From contig JAOCPU010000006.1 in the NCBI GenBank assembly GCA_035772785.1, forward strand, positions 806,001 to 870,000: DNA of 64,000 nt. Reading direction: 5' to 3'. How positions within the stretch are numbered: position 1 is the stretch's first letter; each line of letters starts with the position of its first letter. Made by a program: the position numbers and the translations under genes. The notes under the pieces were generated by a model. That model saw only the letters and a program-made list of their open reading frames with translations. It ran no database searches and was not told the DNA's origin. Positions 11,653 through 24,009 of this stretch are shown in pieces. This stretch comes from Phlebiopsis flavidoalba (Eukaryota; Basidiomycota; Agaricomycetes; Polyporales; Phanerochaetaceae).

Positions 11653-14345
11653 GTGCTTCGGGGTGTGTTATATACTCCAGCTACATATATAGGATTTAAT
11701 ATGCCGTTAATCAAGATATGGGCATTTCCTCCATGACTCGATGCAAGCTTACTAGATTGCGCGGCTCGAGTGACGCTCGAGTTTTTCTGGTCCGGCAGTA
11801 AGTCCGTAGGTCTAACCCGTAAAACCAAGGGACCGTTCTCGACCATGACGACAGATGTCTGCGGGGTGTCCGGAGCCAATAATGGGTAATTCATCGCATG
11901 ACAAAAGCAGGAAAAGGAGCACAAAAAGAATACCCAGTCGGGGCGGCCCTGCGATGCGTCCGGCAGGCGCCAAGGGGATAGTCCGAGCAGGGAGCGCCGA
12001 GGGCGGCGGTTGCCTGCGCCGTGAGGGACGTACCCAACAGTTCACACTGGCATCCGAGGCAGAGTCAGTGAGCTATCGGACTGATTCATAGCCACGACCT
12101 TGCTGCGAGTGACTCATCAGGGTGAGGACCGTGATGGCGCGAGAGCATAGAGAGTACGTACTATGGCATAGGATTACAAGCCGGCCTCGCACCGGTAGGC
12201 ACTCGGAGCCCACCGAGCTACGGGTTTCCGCCAGGATCATAGCATGACCCGTTCCTGTATCCAGATGACTAAAAGGCAAACAACCCTTGCTCGTCCCGAG
12301 AAGTGAGGGACGCCTCAGGCTGATGAATCCTCGGACGACGACACAACTACACAGTCCACGTTTTGACGGCGATTGCCCGTTGCGCTTTGATGAAGAGCCG
12401 GATGAAAGAGATCTTTTCGTTCGCGAAATAGTAGGAATTTTGGAACGCGCTATGACCTTGAATAGCCGTCATCACGCAGCACTGTCGGGGAGCACATGTT
12501 CGGTACCACCAGGAGTAAAACTGCGTACACGGCAATAGGTTCCGAGGCGACCCTTTGGGATTGATATCCTGTACTTGGCATGTCCCCAATAGTTTCATCC
12601 GAATGTTTCGTAAGGCTTTACGCATGATTGCCCGTGTGGGTTGATTATGCTGTGACATGATGGTTTAAAAGAACTAAAGAGCCAGGGCACATGCCCAATT
12701 TTGGCCAGCGGCTTGGTGGCGTTACGGGGGGGGGGCTGCTATGGTCGTGTTTGCGTCGGCGTTCGTCGCGACCAACTCCTCGTCGTATCACACCTCGACG
12801 ACCCTAACCCCCGTGTTTGATCTTCGACGACAGTCAGCATGTGGCGGAAAAAAACGCGCGAACCCACACAAAACAAGTCAAACAGAGCTAGAGACAACTT
12901 GGAGCGAAAGGCGGTGTTCAAAAGCGTGCTTGACAACCCATTTCAACTTGGATGGTATGTCAGATGTTGTCACTTGCGGGCTCACACATCGATCCGAGAG
13001 ATTAGGCCAACCCGTGCCTGAAAATGTGCATCGAATGCTGTACTGGCGGGCATCATCTCCGCGTTGGAGACGGGGTCGCGGATATTTTGCCACGAGGCTC
13101 GACAACAAAAGCCCGGAAGCGGACAAAAAGGGCGGAGAACAAAGAGGAGGGGCGGCGGCAAAAAAGGCCAAACGCGCATCCGGAAAGATTTGAACATGAA
13201 ACCCTACGCTGCAGAGACTAACGCGACTGCAGAGCTGAGGACGTCGCCCCCGGACGACATAGTATTGGACGAGAGCAATATGAGACCCTCGTCTCTCGTT
13301 TAGAACCACCTCACTGTTTGTGAATAAATGAGGTCACTAAACTGCTTGAAAGTCACGCTCAACGGCAAAAGAGTCGCATCTCTATCACATCCTCCGCTAC
13401 TCTACCTTTGGGCAAACCACCCTCGTCAAAACTCGTAGCGGTGTGTCTAAAAGACATCAATCATCCAGCCCCTAGTAGGGCATCTACCGAACCTGGTTGC
13501 AGCATGCAACTCTGTTAGGGGGGTGTCGTCTAGGGTATGGCTTGTGACGTTACCCAAGGGAGCCGAGGAATCTTTGGCGACTGCAGTAGGCTTGAAACGG
13601 GTGGCTACTATTGCAGAGAATCGCTGTATGTCCCCCTATGGTTCATCATTGATCATCCAACTTCCATCCATCGTAACCACCATTATCCAGGAATTTGCCC
13701 CACAGTTCCACACACTGCAGCCGGTCTGCTAGAGTCTGTCTCCCTTATATCGGCACCCTGGCTTACACCCGGTTTTACTGAGCTGGGACGTACGATGATC
13801 CCGACCCATATCAAGCAAATGAAGACCAGCGCGCCCAAGGGACATGCGAGCAGCGAAGGAGTAGGAGAGCAAGCCGCAAAGACCGCAGCAAAGCAGCGGA
13901 AGAAAGGTGAAGGTAGCCAAACGGATAACGATTACTGCCTAATGCGCTCTTAACCTAATGACATTACCACTGTACCATCATACGGCCATTACTATTACGG
14001 CTCGACTAATCATGAGTAGGCAGGTAATTCATTCCATCATGATTTTTCGGTAAAAGGACTCCCATCATCTCCGTGTCACACTGTCTAGGAGGATTGTTTG
14101 ACATCCAAATGTATCTACCCTGTACTGTGTTCTCGCAAGACCCCCCCCCCCCTGACGTTAAAGTACAAACTGGCGCCAGCGGCATCGACGTCCGCATCCT
14201 CTCGTTCACGATCATGAAGCCGCGAACTTTCACCAACCCAGTTCGATGGTTCACAAGCACGGTCAAATCTACGTTTGAGCTGTGGCAGCTGGCCGATATG
14301 CTCATCCGCACCACGCTAAACATCCAAGGACAAGGATAACGAATA
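11653..14345. other. Gene-poor 2.7-kb stretch
   Basis: No recognised gene on either strand. It holds several unconvincing ORFs: 12741-13193 (+), ending in a Lys/Arg-rich tail (AAAKKAKRASGKI); 12878-13309 (-); 13537-13953 (+), also Lys-rich near its end (KQRKKGEG); and 14073-14339 (+). A run of twelve C lies at 14141-14152. Two Lys-rich tails could be remnants of small basic proteins. A decayed transposon is also possible, but I found no terminal repeats. Confidence 0.35.
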
Positions 14346-15931
14346 ATGCTGCATCGCTATCATAGGGACTCGGACTGGTCGGAAAGGTCCCACTGTCCAA
14401 GATTACCTTGTCAAGTTGCAAGGGCTTCAAGACTATCCACCTCTAAGGGAGACACCGAGAGCGGCGTCGGTACGTGTTTTGCACCTTCATATTCAACAAT
14501 TGTATTCAAGAAATGCATATGCTAGGACGATGTAGACTCAGTTCTACACACATGGATCCGACATCTTCAGGTCGCCTCATCTACCCTTAGTTTGAGCGAC
14601 ACGAAATTTTCTACCAAGTGGAATCTCCTTCCGTTCAACGCGGAGCTATCGCCCACTTCATTTCTCATGATGAATTCCTCCAATTACCCAATCCTTTCGC
14701 AGCAGATGTACACCACCATGACGACAGATTAAGAGCACGACCAGTGATTGATGGCATAGTTTTACCTCAAGCTACTAACCGCTATACTGGAGTCACGTCA
14801 CACAGAAAATTGGCGATCTGACTTCGTCACTGTGTGGACTTTGACTGACTCGCACACGCGCTTGAAAAGCTTTCAACGCGCGCCGTTCTTTATGACTCGG
14901 GTCAGTGTGGACGCACCCGATTCTCGCACGATATCTTAGCGAATAGCCTGCGGTAGGCGAATTTGTTGTTAATAGACCTGGAGATCGTTATCATTATTGA
15001 GGGACATCTTACTCGGTAGTTACTACGGGAATCAATGAAGATTCGTTGCGGAAACTTCGTGCAGGCAGCACGACGAGCCATTTCTACGGGTCCCCATAAG
15101 ATAGTGGACTCCACAATCCCGCTGTGTCTCGTGGCACTCCCCGCGGGTCCTGGGAAGACGCGTCCCTGCGATTTTCTAGTCAAATATCTGCCCATCCGCG
15201 TGGTGAACTCATTTGACACGGTCGATGCCCTTCACGAGCACCTTGATGAATTGGACTTGACGAATGGTGAACGTTTGCGTCCCGGTTGGGACACATACTT
15301 CATCGCGCCTAGCGTCGCTTGCTTCCTTCGCTCGACCTGCATGAAACGGAGAGTAGGAGCGCTTCTCGTGCGCAACAAGCGTATATTATCCGCTGGGTAT
15401 GACCCTATTTCCGACTGATTGCTTGACGTTCACTCACGATTCCCTCGGACAGATATAACGGTAAGGTGTTTTACCGCGGGGGTCTCACGAACTGTAATGA
15501 TAGGCGGATGTGTCGCGCTGTAACAGCGGCAGTGAAACCTGTGTACGAGTGTGCGTATTGCTTACATGCGGAGTCGACGTGAATGCTTACTCGATAGCGC
15601 GGTGTGTGGTCATGGTGAACGCGTAGGAGATCGGAGGAGCAGTTCTCTATTGCAATACGTTACGTAATCTCTTGATCTGTGTCTCCGTCTCGAGTCGTCC
15701 ACCACCCAACGCTTCAGCGATAGATGCCCGTGTCTCAAATGCACGATTAAAAATAATTCAAACGGGTGTACGCGAGGTCGTGTACATCTAAGCTACAAGG
15801 TGTAGGTCAATTTACTCCCACCTGGAGCCTAGCTGATGAGTACGTATATGAAGCGACGACGCTTCAGCCGCATTATTCAAGGATGGGCGGGAGTTTATCC
15901 TCCGACGCACGCGCCACCACCGGACATCTAA
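14346..15931 (+). CDS. DCD1: Deoxycytidylate (dCMP) deaminase
   Basis: Converts dCMP to dUMP, feeding thymidylate synthesis. The N-terminal region found in fungal dCMP deaminases starts at ATG 14346 and is badly scrambled, with a P-loop-like IIGTR stretch, then KLQGFKTIHL (14415-14445), NWRSDFVTV (14810-14840) and APFFM...VSVDAP (14890-14925). The second part is clear: VNSFDTVDALHEHLDELDLT and GERLRPGWDTYF (15203-15301), then the deaminase core CMKRRVGALLVRNKRIL (15340-15390), YNG...RGLTNCN (15453-15500) and CxYCLHAE (15550-15575), with the zinc-binding His-Ala-Glu. Next are GVREVVY, LSYK (15765-15800, an A is missing here relative to the expected codon frame), DDASAALFK (15855-15880) and HAPPPDI ending at TAA 15929-15931. 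In-frame stops and frameshifts are frequent. It converges on TTI1, 48 bases away. Confidence 0.87.
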
Positions 15932-15978
15932 GGACTACTCCACGGGCCCGGCCACGGGTAGTCGACTATGTACATTAG

Positions 15979-18900
15979 CTAAATTGTTTTTATGACAGAA
16001 TAAGTTTTACATTCCGTGCTATATTTCCATCTTGGTTCGTGAAGGAAGGCGCAAGCAGAAGACATCTCCAGGCAGTAGCTGACAATGCTAACAGACCGCA
16101 TCTCTGCATGCTCGTAGCTGAGAAGCTTTGTAGAGACCGACGGTACAGGTCTGTAGTTCTTCGTGTGCTGCAGTATGTAAGAATCGCCGAGAAGCAACGA
16201 TGACCTCCCAGCCACACTGTTCTGGGTTTTGACGCCCTTCGCGGAAGCCAGCCAACGTCACCTCACGATGGCCATGTACAGTCGGTGCGAATGAGTGGTG
16301 GGCAGGCACTCCGTTCGCCACAGCACCCGGCCCAACGAGTCGAGCCAAGGCGTTCGTGGCATCCTCTGCTTCTAGTTTGCGGTAGGATTGTGCGGAAGCG
16401 GGGCCAGACGTCGTCCATAGACCCGCCTGTACATGAACTCGCCAACGTGTACCGCAAGGGTCTCCACCAGAGCTGCCGCCGGCACGAACCACGTATGGCT
16501 CAGGGTCCGAGAACCGGTTCAGGATGAACGGCCAAGCATGGTAGAAACCGACCCGAGCATGGCGGAAGACGGCAAGACTGGTGTGGCCGAGCTGAGAAGA
16601 TTCAGAATTCGGGCCCTGATCAACGACGATCCGTGAGTGGAGAAAATAAGTGAGCGGGACGCAACGATCAACTGGGTCATGTGTCGCTGAGTGGGACCTA
16701 GTAGGTGCGGGTCGGCTAGGGGGTCCTCGGCGGTTTGAGAGGCCTCTTCCACGGTGTCTTCGCCCATCTCATCCCCATGCTTTTGCGGGGAACCGGGGCC
16801 TACGTCGGGCATGCCTGACTCCTTGCTCGCATCAATGTCAGGTTTGTCATGGCGATGTTCAAACCAGTCACAAAATTGAGAAAAGCGTTCCCCATCGGTG
16901 TGGGTCTTGTTTTTGACAGCCGGGGTGTCGGAGCCGGTTGTCCTGCTTTGTCTAAATTTTCCTGCGTCGGAGCCGATGACCACTACGACCTCGAGAAGAG
17001 ACTGAGCCACAAGGCCGTCCTAACGATGATTTGCGTAGCCGTTATACTCGTCCGGGGAGGCGGTCGAAACGGACTCCTCGACCAGCCCCCCAACATCGCC
17101 CGCTTTCTGGACTACATCTCGACCGACTAGGCGTACCAGGACCACGAGCACCCGGGTGGCATCAACATCAAGCCAACGGCGATTGAGCTTCCGCGAGAAA
17201 CCGCGTCCAAAGCATAGTCAAAATTAGCGCCAACAGGAGATTCGCATTAAGGGTAGAAGCGTATGATGTGCAATAGGGTGATGTAGGGTGGAGGGTCGTG
17301 CCAGGGCAGTAGTGGACAAATGATTGTGCTCCGAAATCAGAGCGTTGAGGATCGATACAGGTGTGAGATGGAGGAGGTGCGTGAAACTCGTCTGTGTAAA
17401 TCCCCGCACAGATTGCGAGGGTTTGTACAAGCGCCGTGCGCGGTGTAAGAATGGCGAAGGAGTGGTCGCTTTTGTGGGCATTTTCCACTTGGCCAAACCC
17501 AACTTGCGTGGGGAGGACGGATCTGACACCAGCCCGTGGATATGTTTTCAACATGATGCTCGATCCACATCTGGCTCCGCCGCTTTGCTCTCAGGCGTTT
17601 TCGTCGTAGTATGATTCTCGTCATCCCAAAGTTCCGGGAACGGCTTTAAGCTAGCAACTACCCGGGGCAAAATTTCTCCAAACGCCGTTCGTCGGGGGAG
17701 GATATGCGGGCCCTTTTCCGGGGTCTATATCCAAGGTTTACACCGGGGGGGGCAATACCCTCCAAACAGGCGTGTGAACCGACACCCACAGCCCGCGGCA
17801 GTGCCCGGCTTGTCGGTCGTCGCTTGCGGTCCCGACTATGCCGAAAAACCACTCCGCGGCGAACAGCCCATCTTCCTGAGCGGCGCAAACCAAGGCGCAC
17901 GGGAAGCGAAATGCGCTCTAATAGCCTGCTGCGCTGAGCGGGACGAGACTTGATGTAGATTGATCTCCGGGAGGATCTGGCATCCATTGCGTGGCCTGGG
18001 GATCATTTTCCAGCATCAACTGATGCGCGGAGGTGAGGCGTGCGTTTACAGTTACAGATGGTATGATGAGATCCAAGGTGGACAACAAGCTCCAGCCCCA
18101 CCGCTCTATACCAGCCCGTTGGGACCGAGAAGTTTGCTCACTTCGGATGCAAATGTGACGCGAAGGCCGTGATCCACCGAGCTTTCTTGTACAATTGCTA
18201 AGTTTGCTCTCAGATAGACCTGTTCCAAGATCCCCGCGCTAATGCTCGAGAACCTTCAGGCGTCGCGATTGTGTAGGGATCGAGCGTGGAGCAGGTGGCA
18301 TGAGATAGCCTCCTTGGCGATCTGCAAAGGAGAGCTTGAAGCCCGTGTACCTTACGGGGACGAATCCCCGCTACACAATTCAACCAAGGTAGGCGCCCTG
18401 GCCTGCTTCGAGCTGTTCAAATTCCGACAGAGATATAGACAGTGGGTAGGTAAGATAGCAGCAGATGGATGCATCTGAGGTAGAGTGAGGTCTTAGTGGT
18501 ATTGCGGAGCGAGAGAAAGGGTTTGGCCTGGTAATGAGAGCAAAGCAAGAGCATAGAGCGTCGCAGCGAGATGGATCGTGTCCGTTTTGAAAAGTGGAGT
18601 TCAAGTGTTACAAAGCGATGTGCCAGGCCTGAGAGGCCTAGTCCCTAGTCAGACCATGGCCTGCGGGTCCGCTCGAGTGGAGCTATGGACAGCGAAGCCG
18701 CCGTGAATCCTCCGACAAGGGTGCAGATGCGTGCTCAACTCCACAATGTCAGTTATTACCAGTGTGGTCGAGCCGCCACGTGCACCATCAATCCTTCGCC
18801 GAATGGCCCAGAATATCATCGCCAAGTAGCACGGACAACGACGCACCTCCGAGACAAGATAGAAGCACGGGAGACGAGGACAACATCACCGTTCGCCCAT

Positions 18901-19750
18901 CGCTTCGAACTGCACATGTGAGCCAAGGTAGATTTTGCACATGAGACTGAAACCTTCCGTGCTAAAGACTTGTAGGAGCTAACGTCTGTCTGGTAGGAAC
19001 TTTCGATCGCCACTCGCCGCATACAGTTCGTGAGAGAAGTTGCGTCTGGGATGGCGGCAACTGTCGCAGAGAGAATCGCCGTATTCAAGCGCGGAATATT
19101 GACGGTCTGACCGATGATGGCGGATGAACCGTACGCTTTCCCTGCCCTTTCATGCGTCTTGAAATTCACGCGAAGAATGAAACTATGAGGAGCGTGTCGC
19201 GTCATCTAGATCTCTTCCCACTCGGACGCATCTTCAGGAGAACGTTCGTGCAAGAGTGCCCACAGACAGGTCATGGCGGCCTCGAGCGTTTCATCGTCCC
19301 TGCGTCTTCCTTTTCCCTTGCTGTCCAGTCCTCCCACCAGGGCGCTGCATAGCATGAAGATCTGCTCCCACGTCTGAACATCCATCTCCCACCACCATTG
19401 TTCACAGAGGATCGCCAGGACAGTGAATAGTTTCTCTAGAATCTGGTCCGGCAGTGTCGCGGTGTCGTTCCTCCGTAAGACAGTTGACACGGGAAAGAAG
19501 ACATAGGATATGAGCGACGTTGTGAAGAGGTTGCCGCGGCGCTGTGCTTCACGCAAAGCATCGATGAGACGCGTTAGAAGCGTGGAGGCTTCAGGTATTA
19601 CAGAAGGAGCGAGGTGAGATTTCGCGAGAAGGGGTACACATATTTGCTTGAGCTGAATAACTTTGTTAATGTCGCAGCTGACTATTGTGCACCGACTAAG
19701 GAATACTGTACCTCTTGGAATAATCTCTGGGAGTCGTCTCGGCCACTCAT
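15979..19750 (-). CDS. TTI1: TTI1 homologue, TTT complex subunit
   Basis: Tti1 forms the TTT complex with Tel2 and Tti2, an HSP90 co-chaperone that matures PIKK kinases (TOR, ATM, ATR). It is a large HEAT-repeat protein, and the 3.8-kb span fits. From the ATG at 19750 (MSGRDDSQRLFQE, then an intron) the protein continues LKQICVPLLAKSHLAPSVIP (19600-19650). A clean block follows at 19206-19556: SYVFFPVSTVLRRNDTATLP, DQILEKLFTVLAILCEQWWW and WEQIFMLCSALVGGLDSKGK. Then come KRWANGDVV (18890-18930), LLGPNGLVERWGWSLLSTLD (18070-18140), RALVQTLAICAGIYT (17390-17440), LNANLLLA (17230-17260), LVVLVRLVGRDVVQKAGDV-like frames (17050-17150), SLIFSTHGSSLIRARILNLL (16590-16660), DDVWPRFRTIL (16380-16410), KLEAEDATNALARLVGPG (16320-16380) and FLHTAAHEELQTC (16140-16190). 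Many frameshifts occur. Confidence 0.88.
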
Positions 19751-20156
19751 GTCAAACGCGTCGGCAAGATTCGCGTCAAGAGGCTAGATATTGAAGCGGC
19801 AGGAGTGTATTCCGCCACCGAGAGCCCCAGCTATGTTCAGGATGAGTAAAACACGGGCTTGTGTCTAGAAAAGACACGCTCACCTCTCGTGCACGTTGAA
19901 GTTAGCAGTTACTAATTATGGGCGTCTATGCTCTACCGTGGTAAATCTGGCGTCTAAATTTTGAAGCGGTCCAGTTAGCAAACGCTGTCTCATCCTAGCC
20001 GACCGATGGCATCACGTGCTCGTCCCCTCATGCTCATTCATCACTTAGTACTCGCTTAGTTTTCTAGTTATAGAGCTGCGATCGATACGCATTCTAATTA
20101 TTCTCGGCTTAGATAGGACCACACATTACACTGTTCCATTCCAACGTGGTCCTCGA
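19751..20156. promoter_or_regulatory. Divergent promoter region TTI1 / ABZ1
   Basis: About 400 bases between the TTI1 ATG and the first recognisable ABZ1 codons. It is AT-richer than the genes on both sides. I could not pick out a convincing TATA box. Confidence 0.4.
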
Positions 20157-22738
20157 GTGGGACCCAAGTTCCTCGTTCATCTGACCTCCTATGCATGCAT
20201 ATCACGATATCAGGTGGGATATGTACGTTGCGGGGTGAATCTGAGGCGTGTCGCGTCTGCACAGATTCCAAGCCTTCAGCGGACAGTATGGCCGACGATC
20301 AGCTATGCCAGGCCTGCATACGTTCACATCATCACTTGGAAACGACAGGCCATTGCTCCTTTCTCACCAACCTCCTAGCCTCTGCTTAGATCAATTTCTA
20401 TGCTGTTATCGTCGGTGTTGATCCTGTTGCTCTGGGTCACTTTCGGACAACGACGGAAGACATCGGTATTTGGTGAAGGTACATCTGGTAATGCTTTTGC
20501 TCGCATGCCGTAGTGATTTCTACCCGTCTATACACTAATTTATTATTTTCGGGGTTGTCTGTACCCCTCGTGTGTTGCAGTGTGCCTTGCCCTCGCATTC
20601 GGGCGATACGCTGAAGCGCCTCGACTGGAGGTCGTCCAAGCACTGTCCGATCTCCGCTCCGTCATCTGCGCACGGCTGGGACGAGATCTTTAAAGGGCGG
20701 AGGCCATGACAGGCCTGCGCTACCATTCACTCCATGTTTCCCTCAACGGGAACGAACCGCTCGAAGCTCTCGGCATGGGCCCCGACGACCCCGAGGAGGA
20801 CCAATGCCGGGGCTAATGGCGGTTAACACACTTCAAAAGCCCTTCTGAGGTCAAGTCCGAGTATCACCCCGGAGCGGTTCGTACATCTGCGGCGGGCCGA
20901 AGAGGACGTGATACGCAACTTTTGGCGATGGCGAAACTCTGGTCGGACATCCACGCACGCAAAGTAGAGCCGTGGAACGCGTGGGCAACCCACGAGAGGC
21001 CCTGGTTCGAACGAACGTGGCTTCCCATCTCGCACCCTGAACAGCTGCTTCGTTGTCCCTTCAAGGCTTGGTCGTGGCGACCCGTGTGCTCAGAGTGCAA
21101 GGGTTCTGTTTTCGGTTACCGACGCTGTGTGAGAAAGCTACGGTGCACCAGTAAGAGTCTTTGACTTTGTCCTTCTCGAGTCGGCCGCCGCTCAAACCGC
21201 GCCGCGGTTCTCTATCAGCGGATGCCCCACCCTCCAGCCTCAGGATCAACCTACGTGTGGGCGAGCCGAACGATACGCATCACGTGTGACGGCGACGAGA
21301 GGTCGGAGAGATTTGGAAGCGAGGCATCCGGACTGTGGCTCGCGCGTTTCATGCGCAAGACACGAGTGCGTGAAGGGGGAAGCAAGATCGGTACCATTCT
21401 GGGCGGCTTCATCGGTCCTTCCTGAAGCTACGAGCTCGGTGATCATTCCATTTCGTCCTTCCCTGCATCCACGCCTGACAGAGGACCACGCCGACACACC
21501 CGGATAGTCAACCTTGTTTTCGTCGAGCGCAAGCATCGTTATCGACTCATTGAATGGAAGGTGCTATGTTCAATCTTTCTTCAAGATGATACAGACTGGA
21601 TTTCCGCCACTGCTGCCAAAATATAAAGGAGTCCCATCCGTATCTCCTGTTGCGGATGATCATCTAGGTTCCAAAACGGAGAAAAACCCTCCAGACACGG
21701 CCTGCCCCGCTGTCGTTCTGTCCCCGACAAAGGATGCCTACATACAGCGCATTCGTGATGCACAAGAGTATCTGTTTCTCTGGCGACTCGTACGAGCTAT
21801 GTCTCACAGCCCCCACTCGCATCTCCGTCGCTCCTTCAAACAGATGCATGACAGAGCCCATTCTTCATCTTGGGATCTTTACAAGACGCTGCGCAGGCGT
21901 AATCCCGGCGCCTCATCTTTTTTTTTGTTTTTTGTTTTTTTCGGCATACCTCCGACTGCACCCGTCCACCACCTTTTGTCTTTCGTCCGACGGAACGTTT
22001 CCTTTCCTATTCTCGTCCTCCAGCAGGGAAGTGCCAGTTACGGCCTATCAAGGGAACAGTACGCAAGGGACCAAACCATCACGCGAGCCGGTGGCCGAGC
22101 GCGCCCTCGCGGGAAGTGGTTGTTAAAGGAGGTCGCGGAGAATCTGATGATAGTGGACCTCATTCGGCACGACCTTCACGGGGTTGGTCGGAGACGATGT
22201 GTCGGTGCCACAGTTTTGTGAGGTGGAGGAGTACGAGACTGTTTGGCAACTGGTTAGCGTTATTGAAGGGCGCCTGCCCAACGGAACAGAGCTTGATGAC
22301 GGCCTTGACCTGGGGTTGGGAAGTCCTCCGCCAAAGCTTGCCTCCCGGTGAGTCATATCAGTATTGTTGACCTTCGTGTGTTCATCTTTCCATATGGGAG
22401 TATGACGGGAGCGCCCAAGCGACGGAGCGTCGAGCTGCTGTCGAACCTAGAGGGCTGTTCTCGAGGTGTCTACTCTGGTGTCTTCGGGTATTGGGAGACG
22501 TCGGTGGCGGCGGAGACTGGTCAGTGACCATCCGCAGCTGCTTTCAAGTACTTCAAGTACGCCGAAGACGTACGACGACCGCAGTCGGGGCGATGCGCAA
22601 AGCTGCGAAGAGGAGTGGGTTCTGGGTGCCGGCGGCGCGATTACAGCACTTTCGGACCCGGAGGCGGAGTGGGAAGAGATGATTGCAAAGGTGCAGAGTG
22701 TATTGCCTGCGTTTGCTGCTTCGGTTCGGGCGGCGTAG
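20157..22738 (+). CDS. ABZ1: Bifunctional PABA synthase (aminodeoxychorismate synthase, GATase + PabB)
   Basis: Makes 4-amino-4-deoxychorismate from chorismate and glutamine for folate synthesis. The N-terminal glutamine amidotransferase reads PKFLVHLTSY (20161), AYVHII (20320-20336), FYAVIVG (20396-20415), TEDIGI (20455), the nucleophile region FGVCL (20550-20562, one base off frame), GDTLKRLD (20605), RYHSLHVSLNGNEPLEALG (20720-20775) and VIRNFWR (20910-20930). The linker and PabB part follow: FIGPS / SYELG (21410-21440), NLVFVER (21510-21530), IRDAQEY and SGDSYELCLTAPTRISVAPS (21750-21840), EVAENLMIVDLIRHDLHGV (22132-22185), VEEYETVWQLVSVIEGRLPN (22225-22283), MTGAPKRRSVELLSNLEGCS (22400-22465, the chorismate-binding signature), GVYSGVFGYW (22467-22495), and AAGGAITALSDPEAEWEEM to the TAG at 22736-22738. 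The true ATG is unclear: the frame opens with GTG at 20157. Confidence 0.92.
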
Positions 22739-23156
22739 CGGGTCGCACTGGGGATGAAGTCGGCCTCATCGTCGACATGCGTAGACTATATAGGCTGCGT
22801 TTCAACTGCAGCGCCACGGCAGGCTAAGTAGAATCGTATGGATTTTCACGGATATATTCTGGTTTTATGCGTGCCTGGCTGAAAGCGTTAGTTATGTAAT
22901 CGTAGGTAAGCGCCCATGGACGAACGTGCACGGAGAGAGGCCAACCAGGACGGAATGACGAAGAACGTGCAGCGCGAGTCAAACCCAGTTCTGTTCTGCA
23001 GGTGCCTGAAAGACGATTGGGTAGCTTGATTTCAATCTGGACAGATCTGCCCAACCTCGCAACACCGCTCATAAAGCTCTCGCACGACCACCATTCACTC
23101 ATACCGCCTCTTTTTCGTTCCGCCCTCTTTCGCCCTCTCTCGTCAATCCACCGCTC
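22739..23156. other. Intergenic region after ABZ1
   Basis: Spacer of about 420 bases. Its 23090-23156 part is pyrimidine-rich just before the next possible start, typical of a fungal promoter. A minus-strand ORF here (22824-23282) is Arg-rich and looks like chance. Confidence 0.35.
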
Positions 23157-23901
23157 ATGGAACGTCCTACACGCGTTCCAATGTCTCACCCCCCTTCCAT
23201 CAAGTCGCCTCCTCCGCCGTATGTCCTCTCGGAAGCTCGCTTTTTCGCGCGTGCTCACAAGCCGTTCCAGATATCCCGACAATTTCGACCCCGCAGCTCA
23301 CGAGGAGCCTACTATAGAGCGTTCGTGACGGACTCGAGGCTCATTCAACACATAGTGTCAACCACACACGATACACGTCGCACTACGACATAGCCTTCAC
23401 GTACATCCGTCGCATCAGTCGCAAGCGAGATGGTTTCTTCAGCCATGCATATACGGCGCCGTGGGACTATCGCGGCCTCTAGTGGCAGCGAAAGAGTCGT
23501 CCTAGCACTTTCGGTATGCCCGAAAATTACTGGCACCAAAGACACCCGGACCCGGTGATGTTGACTCCGCAAGTGGGGAGGCTCGGTCGGCTTTGGAATA
23601 TCCCAACGACGACGGACAGTCTGTCTACTCGTTATTTTCCGGCCGACCCGGCACGACGATCTGCCGTCATGCGGTCTATGCGCTCATATTCCCTCACTCT
23701 CCCCATTCCTCTAACTATATGCACCGTCGGTGGTATCACAACGCTCAAACTCCATCGGTGCCGCCACAGCGCATCCCCGAACACACAGAGTCTCCAGAGT
23801 CACCCACTCTCCCAGCGCACCCGGCGACAGATGCTGCTGTCCCCAAACATCACCTGCACGCTCGCCACAGCCGAACCGTCCGGCCCCACTCCTGGGATTG
23901 A
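23157..23901 (+). CDS. Hypothetical protein, weak
   Basis: Not recognised. From ATG 23157 a frame opens MERPTRVPMSHPPSIKSPPP, and frame-hopping gives SVTDSRLIQHIVSTTHD (23320-23370), HYDIAFTYIRRISRKRDGFF (23379-23437), APWDYRGL (23458), YSLFSGRP (23625) and YHNAQTPSVPPQ (23732). The run of plausible, aromatic- and Arg-rich protein over several frames looks like a real, frameshifted gene rather than random ORFs. A 154-codon minus-strand ORF (23711-24175) overlaps and cannot be excluded. The end is uncertain. Confidence 0.35.
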
Positions 23902-24009
23902 GGAATACCATCACGCCTGGTGCATACACCCTCCGCATGTGCGCTGACCGTACCATGCTCCTTGCGCCACCGGAGAACTCGGCAGATCGAAAACCGGTGT
24001 AGGCAAAAT

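Noticed and set aside
11760..11790. Short inverted repeat CTCGAG...CTCGAG as a terminator hairpin
   Set aside because: The arms are short, there is no gene end nearby, and intrinsic hairpin terminators are not used by fungal RNA polymerase II.
12170..12260. tRNA-like stretch with a D-arm-like word on the minus strand
   Set aside because: I could not form an acceptor stem, an anticodon arm and a T-arm together, and no GTTCRA box lies at the right distance.
14141..14152. Run of twelve C as a functional element
   Set aside because: Long homopolymers are common here (also 50569-50580 and 60007-60015) and are the places where the sequence is least reliable.
16519..17010. 163-codon minus-strand ORF as a separate gene
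   Set aside because: It contains the TTI1 block IFSTHGSSLIRARILNLL and joins on both sides to other TTI1 blocks, so it is part of TTI1.
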